Shown: piece by piece, positions 1 to 6,515 of the stretch | Numbering within the stretch: position 1 is the first letter of the stretch | How the letters are laid out: each line of letters opens with the position of its first letter | NCBI GenBank assembly: GCA_900554375.1 | Contig: USHK01000062.1 | Coordinates: forward strand, 1-6,549 | Source of the DNA: an uncultured Sutterella sp. | GTDB lineage: Bacteria; Pseudomonadota; Gammaproteobacteria; Burkholderiales; Burkholderiaceae_F | Length of the DNA stretch: 6,549 bases | Reading direction: 5' to 3' | Made by a program: the position numbers and the translations under genes | Notes under the pieces: generated by a model | The model's input: the letters and a program-made list of their open reading frames with translations, nothing else | What the model was told of the DNA's origin: nothing | Databases searched by the model: none

Positions 1-49
1 ACGAGATTCATGAGCGTCTCGTGGGCTCGGAGATGTGTATAAGAGACAG
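1..49 (+). other. Illumina Nextera i7/Read 2 adapter (library artefact)
   Basis: This is not genomic DNA. Bases 1-7 match the end of the P7 index primer (ACGAGAT). Bases 8-15 (TCATGAGC) occupy the i7 barcode position. Bases 16-30 are the Nextera Read 2 sequence GTCTCGTGGGCTCGG, and bases 31-49 are the 19-base Tn5 mosaic end AGATGTGTATAAGAGACAG. The biological insert therefore starts at base 50. The identification rests on recall of the published adapter sequences and is an exact match throughout. Confidence 0.98.
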
Positions 50-110
50 CCCCTCCTTCTCTTGGTCTAACTAAGATTATGCACTCGAAACGGGCAGCTT
101 TTTTTATTTT

Positions 111-141
111 CTGAGAATCGAAAAAAATCCTTCGCTATAAA
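111..141 (+). promoter_or_regulatory. Weak candidate promoter of the solute-binding protein gene
   Basis: The 149 genomic bases before the gene (50-198) hold no convincing coding region. Within them CTGAGA (111-116, four of six matches to TTGACA) lies 19 bases before TATAAA (136-141). The spacing is longer than the ideal 17, and the region is AT-rich with runs of T and A, so a chance match is possible. It would give a leader of about 50 bases before the ATG at 199. I see no operator or riboswitch fold. Confidence 0.22.
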
Positions 142-198
142 TCGGAGTGGTGAATATGTAATGGCAGAATAGTTGGAATATCTTTAGGTTCTATAGTG

Positions 199-1197
199 AT
201 GAAACTTGTCGTTAAACTTGCTGCGTCCGCCGCTACCCTATGCTTTTCTCTTAATGTTCTCGCTGCAGAACTGAACGTTTATGCATCTATGCCTGAAAAG
301 TACGCTTCTCAGGTGCTCAAGCAGTTTTCTAAGGAAACGGGGATTAAGGTCAACTTTCTAAGACTTTCTTCCGGCGAAGTGTTGTCTCGCGTGAAAGCCG
401 AAAAAAATAACCCTCAGGTTGATGTCTTGCTCGGAGGGCCCGCTGATTATCTTGAAGTAGCTAAAAGCGAAGGACTGACTGTTCCTTATAAACCCAAAGG
501 AGATGAATTCATTCCTGCTGAATTTAAGGATCCGCAAAACTATTGGACAGGCATCGGCATCATGCCGCTAGCCTTCATCACGAACACCAATTTTCTTAAA
601 AAGAATCATCTAAAAGCTCCGGCTTCTTGGCAGGACTTTCTCGAGCCTGAATACAAAGAAGGTCTTATCTTGGCCGATGCCAGAACCTCCGGCACCGCAA
701 CAGAACGCCTCTTTTCCCTAGAAAGAGTTTACGGACGTCAAGGTAGCATCGACTTTCAGAAAAAACTCCACAAAAACGTTCAGATGTACACCAAAAGCGG
801 TGCGTGGCCTGCTTTACGGGTCGGGGAAGGATTAGCTGCCGGCGCCATGGTTTATTTACCCGATGCACTGGATATCGTACAGCTCGGTTACCCTGTAACA
901 ATCTCGTACCCGAAGGAGGGTGTCACTTTCGGCATTGAAGTCGTATCTCTTGTAAAAGGAGCAAAACATCCTGAAGAAGCCAAAAAATTTATAGACTGGG
1001 CGGCTTCTCCCAAGCTTGCGGAATTCCTTATCAAAAATAAGATTCAATACGTCCCGACGCGTACGGACATCAAAGTTGAAGATCCCGTGTTGGATCTAAA
1101 GAAAATTCATATGCTTCCCGTTCCTCTTTCCGAAAAAGGAAAGATGCGAGAGATACTAACTAAAGACTGGATTGATCAGGTCCTTCAAGAACGCTAA
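199..1197 (+). CDS. Exported ABC-type solute-binding protein, iron/AfuA-like family
   Basis: A 332-residue protein with a Sec signal peptide at about 1-23 (Lys2 and Lys6, a hydrophobic core, then VLAA before ELNVYAS). The mature part has the order typical of the AfuA/FbpA-like periplasmic binding proteins (COG1840): first strand ELNVYAS, SSGE at 57-60, DVLLGGPADYL at 75-85, LILADARTSGTA at 156-167, VTFGIEVVSLVKGAKHPEEAKKF near 242-264 and FIDWAAS at 264-270. The length is normal for the family. Such proteins capture ferric iron, sugar phosphates, phosphonates or similar ligands for an ABC importer. The ligand cannot be told here, and the adjacent Tyr-Tyr pair of classical ferric-binding FbpA is not evident. 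A GTG at 196 directly precedes the ATG at 199; I chose the ATG, with AGG (186-188) 10 bases upstream, but the GTG is possible and adds only one Met. No permease or ATPase gene lies alongside and a terminator follows, so the gene is probably monocistronic or the last of a unit beyond the left end. Confidence 0.9.
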   Translation: MKLVVKLAASAATLCFSLNVLAAELNVYASMPEKYASQVLKQFSKETGIKVNFLRLSSGEVLSRVKAEKNNPQVDVLLGGPADYLEVAKSEGLTVPYKPKGDEFIPAEFKDPQNYWTGIGIMPLAFITNTNFLKKNHLKAPASWQDFLEPEYKEGLILADARTSGTATERLFSLERVYGRQGSIDFQKKLHKNVQMYTKSGAWPALRVGEGLAAGAMVYLPDALDIVQLGYPVTISYPKEGVTFGIEVVSLVKGAKHPEEAKKFIDWAASPKLAEFLIKNKIQYVPTRTDIKVEDPVLDLKKIHMLPVPLSEKGKMREILTKDWIDQVLQER

Positions 1198-1213
1198 ACA
1201 AACCAAGAAATTC

Positions 1214-1245
1214 GGCCTCGGAGAGCTTTATCTCCGAGGCCTTTT
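1214..1245 (+). terminator. Intrinsic terminator after the solute-binding protein gene
   Basis: A perfect 11-base-pair stem, GGCCTCGGAGA (1214-1224) with TCTCCGAGGCC (1231-1241), and a six-base loop, GCTTTA, is followed by TTTT. It begins 16 bases after the stop codon. On the minus strand the same stem is followed by GAATTTCTT, a poor U-tract. It may still help end the convergent autotransporter transcript, which stops at 1285 and has no other obvious terminator. Confidence 0.9.
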
Positions 1246-1284
1246 CCTATTAATAGCTATCCAACATTAAGACGTCGAATACTC

Positions 1285-3999
1285 TTAGAACAGGTATTGG
1301 ATCAAGCCTGACCCACTGGCTCCCTGACGATCACCGAGGAAACCTTTTACTCGGACCTGATAACGCCATTTACTGTTTTCAGAGAACTTGCCTTCAACCC
1401 CAATAGAACCGATAGCCGAATTACCTTTAAGAGAGATTTCGTCCAAAGCCAGCTGATTGACTTTTACCTTAGTCTTTCCTCCGTAAACGTGACTCCAGGC
1501 GGCTCCTACTCTGACGTTTGTATTGGCAGATACTTTACCGACTAGATCTGCACCTAAACGAGTTTCATGCGAATCCATATGACCTAACTTGATCTTGCTG
1601 TTATCTGCATCTCCAAGGGTGGCATCCTTACCGGAGAGATACGAATAACGGTAGGTGGCAAAGGGAATCAAATCTAAATTTTCTTTGATAGGCCATACAT
1701 ATCCAGTCCCGACATCAGCAGATAAGTAGTTCATATTCGCTTTGTAATAAGCACTGCCGACATCATAAAAACCGTTGAACTTAGACTTAAATCTTCCCGC
1801 TCTCAAAATACCGTCAATAAACCAGCCTGACTCAAATGTCTTTTTGAAAGCAAAGCCTGCACCGAGATAATTCTGTTTGCTCTTCGCAGAAGTGTCCGGC
1901 ACATGAGTCTTAGTGTCTCCGTGGCCGGCTTCGAGAAAACCCAAGAAGACCGTGTCCGCGGCCTTGTATGTCAAACCAAAGGCAAAATTCGTTCCATTTA
2001 AGGTAAAGTCCGGGGAAGTCTTGTAACAGCTATGCTCTCCTTTAGCAGAAGCCCAAAGAGAAGGCCTATCGGAAAGCACCACTTCTTCGGCAGCGTACAT
2101 AACTGCATCTCTGATGAAATCTGCTCCTTGGTTTACAAAGGCTAAATTTCCAAGAGCCGTTCCAGTCAACGTATGCGAATTGTCATTAGGTTTTACAACG
2201 CCGGGCGGAATGACGACTTCTTCGTCACCGGGACTATCCTCGCCAGGCTCATCTGCTTCGGGAGGAATGACGACGAGCTCTCCGTCCATTCGAATCGCCA
2301 AACCCACAATTCTTTGATTTTCGCTGACGTCGATGTTGCTCCACGTCTTATCAAAGAAAGTATGTTTCGCCTTAATCGTCGCTCCGTCAAGGAGCACTCT
2401 TCCGTTGTCTTTATCTGTAGCGTGAATTAGATAAAGCGTTGTGTCCTTCCCTGCTCCAGCCAAATCGTCAGATGCTTCAACCAATATATCGATGTGGCTG
2501 CCAGAAAAGTCCACAATCGGAGAAAAAGACGGATCGATCGAACCTTCTCCTTTAAAACCGTCAATAATCAGCATGCTCTTATCCAGAGAAGCATTTTCCA
2601 TTGTCGGATGGAGGATAAGATGATCAAACCCTGCCAATCCTCCGGCCTTTGTCGATCCTCTAACGATTAGAGTGTTGTTTGAGTTGAAAGGATGCCATTT
2701 TCCATCAAGCAAGTTCATTCTTGGCTGAACACCCGAAATATTCACTGAACCATTTCCGCTGAACATGTACATCGTGCCAAAGACACCTTGAGATACATTA
2801 TTGTTACCCTCAAGAACGACAGTATTGCCTAATGGCTGCTGGATGATGATATCGGCCCCGTCTGCGTTAATTGACGAGAGTCTTGTTCCAGCAACCAAGT
2901 CAACATCGCTGTTTGTAACGTGTACGGTGTTTCCTCCGGTAGTGATTTCGTATGAGCCTTTCAATGTATCCGTCACGGCTAAAGAGCCAATAACAGAGAC
3001 AAACGCAGGATTTTTCTCCTCAGATGAAACTGCCGTTTTTTTAACATTTTCCACCTGAACAACATTGTTCATTAAATCGACGTGCGCTTTATCAAAAGTT
3101 GTGCGTTGGAGCCACAGATTTCCTCCAACTATTCTTAAATGATCGCTATTAACAACTTCGTCGCCGCCTACCTTAACGTTTTTCGCGACCGCTATATTCT
3201 CTGAGACGGTTATTTCGGACTGTTTAAAGTTGGCCGCCTGGCTTTCGAGTCCGTAGCGCTCAACAGAGACAGACCCGCCGAAAAAATCCATAAACAAGGT
3301 ATCGTTAGGAGTAATTGTATTATTAAAACTAACGACGGCGTTTTCAAGCCTTGCTCCATTTCCGGTTAGAGAAACGAAGACGGAATCTCTAACGTTTTGT
3401 CCGGTTCCTAATGTTTCGTTGGAAAAGAAATTAAATTTCGCTCCGGCCAAGTGCGCGGCTCCGTTGACATCAATGGTCCCTGAAGCTGCCAGGACATTTT
3501 TCGATCCGGAAATTTGTGTCTTGTCGTTATATTCATTACCGTTGTCAAAAAGTCCCAGCAATCCGGCAATGTTTCCGTATCTAGACGCAATAAATACGTC
3601 TTTTACCTGAGCTTTATTGCCATCGATTGAAATCTTATCTTTTGGGGAATTATCGGCCTTCCTCAACAACTCTGCGCTTAAAGATTTCGCAGCCGCGTTT
3701 CCAATTTTTACCGTTCCATCGGGTAAGGAACCGTCCACGAGCAGATTTCCGGAAAATTCCTGATTCGATGCGGATGCCCAAAGCGAATAAACAGTCTCGG
3801 GATCAACCGCTTTAGTTTGTTCTGTTCCGCTTGTAAAAATAATTTCGCCTTTCTTCAGAGTCAAGGTTTCCCAGCTGTAAACAGCATCTTCTTGGGCTTG
3901 AAGAGGTGCTTGGAATAAAAATAAAGAAGCTATCAGAACTGTTGCTCGGGATAAATTAAAAGGGGTAGAACTTCTCGAAAGTCGGAGCATATTTCTCAT
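1285..3999 (-). CDS. Autotransporter with unknown passenger and C-terminal outer-membrane barrel
   Basis: About 904 residues from the ATG at 3999. A long Sec signal (about 1-35: Arg-rich start, core ATVLIASLFLFQAPLQA) leads to a passenger of about 540 residues rich in Asn, Gly, Val and Ser. Recurring NT[VL]x[VL] segments near 357, 392 and 442 fit a beta-helix, but I do not recognise the passenger and see no protease or other catalytic motif. An acidic, Pro-rich linker (about 576-606) repeats the motif VVIPP. A helix-like segment with GNLAFVNQGADFIRDAV then precedes the barrel (about 645-904), with amphipathic strands such as SLWASAKGE, YLGAGFAF and WFIDGILRAG. The chain ends in LIQYLF; a final Phe is the usual BAM signal. 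This is type Va secretion: the barrel exports the passenger to the cell surface. The frame can extend upstream to a TTG at 4011, but neither start has a convincing Shine-Dalgarno; I prefer the ATG because the signal peptide still fits. The only Cys after the signal lies in the barrel. The family call is firm; passenger function is unknown. Confidence 0.93.
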   Translation of the reverse strand: MRNMLRLSRSSTPFNLSRATVLIASLFLFQAPLQAQEDAVYSWETLTLKKGEIIFTSGTEQTKAVDPETVYSLWASASNQEFSGNLLVDGSLPDGTVKIGNAAAKSLSAELLRKADNSPKDKISIDGNKAQVKDVFIASRYGNIAGLLGLFDNGNEYNDKTQISGSKNVLAASGTIDVNGAAHLAGAKFNFFSNETLGTGQNVRDSVFVSLTGNGARLENAVVSFNNTITPNDTLFMDFFGGSVSVERYGLESQAANFKQSEITVSENIAVAKNVKVGGDEVVNSDHLRIVGGNLWLQRTTFDKAHVDLMNNVVQVENVKKTAVSSEEKNPAFVSVIGSLAVTDTLKGSYEITTGGNTVHVTNSDVDLVAGTRLSSINADGADIIIQQPLGNTVVLEGNNNVSQGVFGTMYMFSGNGSVNISGVQPRMNLLDGKWHPFNSNNTLIVRGSTKAGGLAGFDHLILHPTMENASLDKSMLIIDGFKGEGSIDPSFSPIVDFSGSHIDILVEASDDLAGAGKDTTLYLIHATDKDNGRVLLDGATIKAKHTFFDKTWSNIDVSENQRIVGLAIRMDGELVVIPPEADEPGEDSPGDEEVVIPPGVVKPNDNSHTLTGTALGNLAFVNQGADFIRDAVMYAAEEVVLSDRPSLWASAKGEHSCYKTSPDFTLNGTNFAFGLTYKAADTVFLGFLEAGHGDTKTHVPDTSAKSKQNYLGAGFAFKKTFESGWFIDGILRAGRFKSKFNGFYDVGSAYYKANMNYLSADVGTGYVWPIKENLDLIPFATYRYSYLSGKDATLGDADNSKIKLGHMDSHETRLGADLVGKVSANTNVRVGAAWSHVYGGKTKVKVNQLALDEISLKGNSAIGSIGVEGKFSENSKWRYQVRVKGFLGDRQGASGSGLIQYLF
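2202..2274 (-). repeat. 16-base direct repeat pair in the autotransporter linker
   Basis: CGGGCGGAATGACGAC (2202-2217) and CGGGAGGAATGACGAC (2259-2274) differ at one base and start exactly 57 bases (19 codons) apart. They encode the two VVIPP motifs flanking the acidic ADEPGEDSPGDEE stretch between passenger and barrel. The in-frame spacing suggests a duplicated linker unit. Confidence 0.75.
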
Positions 4000-4056
4000 A
4001 GGTGAAAACAAAGGAGCGTAATTAAAAGCAATAATCCATGGGTAAAATCGCGCCGA

Positions 4057-4086
4057 ATTGTACCTAATTTCTAAAAGGTTTATTAA
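4057..4086 (-). promoter_or_regulatory. Candidate promoter of the complete autotransporter gene
   Basis: Read on the minus strand, TTAATA (4086-4081, four of six matches to TTGACA) is followed after 18 bases by TACAAT (4062-4057, five of six matches to TATAAT). A start of transcription near 4050 would leave a leader of about 50 bases before the ATG at 3999. The leader contains a five-codon ATG frame (start 4039) and no clear ribosome-binding site. The region is AT-rich, so the match is suggestive only. Confidence 0.4.
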
Positions 4087-4092
4087 TTCAAC

Positions 4093-4191
4093 CTACGGAT
4101 TATCAAAGATTTTTTTTGAATGTCTGTCATCAAAAACTTGGCGCCCACGAACTATCTTGAATGTTTTCCTTTTACTCCCTTTGAGACTCAT
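4093..4191 (-). CDS. Doubtful 32-residue basic small ORF
   Basis: An ATG at 4191 opens a frame of 32 residues closed by TAG at 4093-4095. The peptide begins MSLKGSKRKTFKIVRGRQ and ends KKIFDNP. It is strongly basic, with about ten Lys/Arg, and has no signal peptide or membrane segment. It lies in the gap between the isomerase terminator and the candidate autotransporter promoter. No good Shine-Dalgarno precedes it, only GGA five bases before the ATG, and I recognise no family. It may be a chance ORF in AT-rich DNA, since the Lys-rich composition partly reflects A-tracts. It is listed so that the gap is described. Confidence 0.15.
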   Translation of the reverse strand: MSLKGSKRKTFKIVRGRQVFDDRHSKKIFDNP

Positions 4192-4202
4192 GGAGATCCA
4201 CT

Positions 4203-4226
4203 AAAAAGGGGTCGACTTCGACCCCT
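4203..4226 (-). terminator. Intrinsic terminator after the isomerase gene
   Basis: On the minus strand the stem AGGGGTCG (4226-4219) pairs with CGACCCCT (4214-4207) around the four-base loop AAGT and runs into TTTTT (4207-4203). It starts 22 bases after the isomerase stop codon. It separates the isomerase from the autotransporter further downstream, which supports that gene having its own promoter. Confidence 0.85.
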
Positions 4227-4247
4227 CCTTCATCTTTTTGCGATTTG

Positions 4248-5033
4248 TTACTGAATTTTTGCTTGTTGAACTTGCTTATCTAACTCAGCTTTGGCTTTTT
4301 GCACTGCCAGCTGCTGTCTAATCGACTCTTTTTGACTGTCAAAAGACGGGAACTTCTGTTCGTCTCTCGCTCCCTCAAAACGCACGATTTGGTAGCCTGC
4401 CGGAGTTTTGAATGCCTTAGCAAACAAAGTTCCTTGTTTTGCGTTTTGGAGCTGGTCCGCAATTTCTTTATCAAATGCGCCCGCGGGAAGCCAATCTGTC
4501 AAACCACGGTTAAGACGAGTAACGTTATCGCCGGAATATTGAGTCGCAAGCTGGCCCATATCAGAGCCGTCCTGAATTGCTTTAATAAGTTTGTTCGCAT
4601 CCTCCTCATTTTTCACGAGGATGTGCCGCACTTTATACTCTTTCGGCCCGTAATTCTTTTTGGCTTGGTCATAAGCCTTCTTTACGTCAGCGTCAGAAAC
4701 CTTAATCTTACGAACTTGACTGCTTGCTTCGGCGTCAACAAGAATCTGCCGGCGAGCTGCCTCAATGTATGCCTTAACTGTCTTGTCCTTATCAAGCTTG
4801 TTCTTAATTGCGTTTTGATAAAGGATGGACTCTTCAATTGCTAAGCGTCTTGCGGCTTCCTGAAGTTCCTTGTCTGAACCTACAACACCGCGGGCTTTTA
4901 AGTTGTTTAGCAACGCTTCCTGACGTTCGACAGAAACCGGTGCTCCGTTCACTTTCATGGGTTTGAATTGGGCTTGGGCCGAAACCATGAAACATGCAGC
5001 CAGCGCCGCTGCCACTAAATATTTGACTTTCAT
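4248..5033 (-). CDS. Periplasmic PpiC/parvulin-type peptidyl-prolyl isomerase, SurA/Par27-like
   Basis: A 261-residue exported protein. The signal peptide is about 1-21 (MKVKYLVAAALAACFMVSAQA, cut before Gln22). A helical N-terminal part (about 22-130), including the SurA-like VNGAPVSVERQ, should bind substrate. The single parvulin domain (about 132-221) shows the family landmarks RHILVKNEEDA at 136-146, FDKEIADQL after a GLTDW segment at 177-181, and GYQIVRFEGAR at 213-223. A charged helical tail (about 225-261) rich in Gln, Lys and Glu completes it. The size and layout resemble Par27 of Bordetella, a periplasmic chaperone/isomerase; this is from memory. Such proteins isomerise Xaa-Pro bonds and keep outer-membrane precursors foldable. 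The frame is open further upstream, but the ATG at 5033 is the start: it has AAGGA six bases before it and opens directly into a signal peptide. The gene follows a truncated autotransporter by 43 bases, so co-transcription and a role in autotransporter assembly are likely. LAAC at 11-14 resembles a lipobox, so lipidation cannot be excluded. Confidence 0.92.
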   Translation of the reverse strand: MKVKYLVAAALAACFMVSAQAQFKPMKVNGAPVSVERQEALLNNLKARGVVGSDKELQEAARRLAIEESILYQNAIKNKLDKDKTVKAYIEAARRQILVDAEASSQVRKIKVSDADVKKAYDQAKKNYGPKEYKVRHILVKNEEDANKLIKAIQDGSDMGQLATQYSGDNVTRLNRGLTDWLPAGAFDKEIADQLQNAKQGTLFAKAFKTPAGYQIVRFEGARDEQKFPSFDSQKESIRQQLAVQKAKAELDKQVQQAKIQ

Positions 5034-5039
5034 TTCAAT

Positions 5040-5044
5040 TCCTT
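5040..5044 (-). promoter_or_regulatory. Ribosome-binding site that fixes the isomerase start
   Basis: AAGGA on the minus strand lies six bases before the ATG at 5033. This is the best Shine-Dalgarno in the window and decides against the longer upstream reading frame, which overlaps the autotransporter in another frame. The site lies three bases beyond the GC-rich hairpin at 5048-5064, so its access may depend on that fold. Confidence 0.85.
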
Positions 5045-5047
5045 TGA

Positions 5048-5073
5048 GGGCGCCTCCGGCGCCCCCTTTTTTT
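5048..5073 (+). terminator. Terminator-like hairpin facing away from its neighbours
   Basis: GGGCGCC (5048-5054) pairs with GGCGCCC (5058-5064) around the loop TCC, then CC and seven T (5067-5073). As a terminator it works only on the plus strand, where no gene precedes it. On the minus strand, the sense of both flanking genes, the stem is followed by TCAAAGG, not a U-tract. It may stop antisense transcription into the autotransporter, or act as an RNA fold that protects or separates the two coding parts of one mRNA. Confidence 0.6.
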
Positions 5074-5076
5074 AAA

Positions 5077-6515
5077 TTAGAAGGTGTACTTAACCCCGAT
5101 ACGAGCGTTGATGTTGCTCTTGAACTTAGAACCGCTTTCCTGCTCGACCTGAGCAAAGAACTTAGTTCTCTTGTTGATCTGAGAGTCAACACCCAGACCA
5201 ACGTAGGCACGTGTACCAAGAGAATTTCCCTTGAAAGTCTCTCCGTTAAGTTTCAGAGAATTCTTTCCTAAGAATTCGTGGTTCACACCAGCCTTCAAGT
5301 ACAGCTGAGTATTCAGGCCGCTCGCTCTTTCGATGTTCTTTCCGACCACTACGCCGGCTCGACCGGTCAGGCTCGAAGCGCTTTCTTGTTCAACTTTCAT
5401 ACCGTTGGACATATCAAAGCTCTTGCCTTTGATCCAGTAGTAAGACAATTGAACCTGTGGTTCGACGAACCAATCTTCGCGCTCACCGAACCGGATTGTC
5501 CTGCCGTATTCCGCAGAAAGCCCCAAACCGAAAGTGTTGTACTTGCCGGAAGTCGGGATGCCGCCTAGCATTCGGGCATTGATATCGTTCCGGTAATGAC
5601 CTACGGATCCGACCAAATCAAGGTAATTGCCCTTCTGATCAAACCACGTCGCGTAAGCAGAAGCACCAAAGCTCTTCATCTTGCCTTTTCCACCCACAGA
5701 CTTGTCTTTCAATTCGGACTTGCCAGTCAGATAGGAGAAGTTAGCACCGATGATCAAATCGTTGTCGACTAACGCGTCATAACCAAACGTTGCTCCACCG
5801 TACTTCACGGACGACTTCTCGCCTCCGAAGGAAGTGAGCTTATCTTTTCCGGCTCTGCTGAGAACATAGCCGCCCTCCGGCGCACCATGTCTCAAGCTGC
5901 CGGTACGACTTCTAATATCAGACAACCCGCCGAGGTATTGAGCCGTCTGAGTCTGTGTATTGGCTAGAGACAATACCGCTCGAGCCGTGTTAGACAAGGC
6001 GACAGGCTTAGGCAGGCTTGGCGCTCCTGTCGAGCCGCCGGGGCCACCAGAACCGCTAACCGTTCCATTGATATTAATAGTCGGATTTCCTCCATTGATC
6101 GTAATGTTCGTGTTTCCGCTCCCGGAAGTTCCCCCGGTGGTTCCGCCGGTGCCTGAACCGCTGTTTCCACCAGAACTGCCGTTGCCGCCGTTACCGCCGT
6201 TGCCGCCGGAACCTCCGTCTCCGGGGCTACCTTCGGTGCCCCCTCCTGGGGCATTATCCACAGAGTCGTCGCCAGTGTCGCCATCACTTGCAGGAGGCTC
6301 TGTGACAGGCGGTTTCTGTTCAGGTTTCTGCTCTGGAGCATTTGGTTTGTCAGGCTTTTCGTCCGGCTTGTAATCCGGGCCGCTGTCCGCACCGTTTTCG
6401 ATCTTATCGATAATTCCAAAGAAGTTATTTCCATTTGGCAACGTGAGCTTATCTTCGTTGAGGTCGATGATCGATCCTCCCGGAAGTTTAATCTTACCGA
6501 CAGAAACCATTTCAT
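5077..6515 (-). CDS. Autotransporter, 5' end missing: passenger remnant, Gly-rich linker and barrel
   Basis: A partial gene whose frame stays open to the end of the genomic insert. The Met at 6510 is internal, and signal peptide and most of the passenger are missing. Counting from that Met (477 residues): a passenger remnant at about 1-42 (KIKLPGGSIIDLNEDKLTLP); a Lys/Pro/Glu-rich linker at about 46-72 with tandem EQKP; an acidic patch at 76-86; a Gly/Ser/Asn-rich stretch at about 88-166 with a GGN repeat and the strand-like NITINGGNPTINING; a helix at about 170-202 (LSNTARAVLSLANTQ, then GGLSDIRSR) that should lie inside the barrel pore; and an autotransporter barrel at about 203-477 with YATWFDQKGNYLDLVGSVGH and WFVEPQVQLSYYW. 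It ends in GVKYTF, the final Phe being the usual BAM signal. The barrel is of pertactin/AIDA style. The protein should export its passenger to the cell surface; what the passenger does is unknown. It is probably co-transcribed with the isomerase that follows 43 bases later. Confidence 0.93.
6181..6207 (-). repeat. Three tandem 9-base units in the Gly-rich linker
   Basis: On the plus strand the unit GTTNCCGCC occurs three times without gaps (6181-6189, 6190-6198, 6199-6207), the middle copy having A and the others G at the variable base. On the coding strand it gives GGN repeats. The unit is a multiple of three, so copy-number change would alter linker length without breaking the frame. Confidence 0.85.
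6311..6334 (-). repeat. Two tandem 12-base units encoding EQKP-EQKP
   Basis: GGTTTCTGTTCA (6311-6322) is followed directly by GGTTTCTGCTCT (6323-6334), with two differences. They encode two consecutive EQKP units in the Pro/Lys/Glu-rich part of the linker. Like the nearby 9-base repeat, it is in frame and could expand or contract safely. Confidence 0.75.

Noticed and set aside
52..114. Short open plus-strand frame at the left end, ending TGA at 112-114
   Set aside because: It could be the tail of an upstream gene, but it is only about 20 codons with no recognisable sequence, so I could not support a partial gene.
173..197. TTGGAA and TATAGT just before the solute-binding protein gene as a promoter
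   Set aside because: The spacer is only 13 bases and the -10-like hexamer overlaps the GTG/ATG start, leaving no leader or ribosome-binding site.
3754..3790. SLWASA near the passenger start, repeated near the barrel start (about 2045-2062)
   Set aside because: It is a six-residue match with little nucleotide identity around it, in a protein of 900 residues. I take it as chance or simple strand composition.
4097..4135. ATGACA and GATAAT on the minus strand as an alternative autotransporter promoter
   Set aside because: Both hexamers match five of six bases, but the spacer is 20 bases and made largely of an A8 tract. The pair at 4057-4086 is better placed.
4299..4844. 181-codon plus-strand frame opposite the isomerase gene
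   Set aside because: It lies wholly antisense to a gene with a clear signal peptide and parvulin domain. Its product is unlike any family I know and has Leu/Phe/Cys runs typical of antisense frames.
5034..5219. Extension of the isomerase frame by 62 residues upstream
   Set aside because: This part overlaps the barrel end of the autotransporter in another frame and the hairpin. The ATG at 5033 has AAGGA at good spacing and opens a signal peptide.
5960..6373. 137-codon Pro-rich plus-strand frame
   Set aside because: It is the complement of the Gly-rich linker codons (GGN reads as NCC, Pro). Its openness follows from composition.
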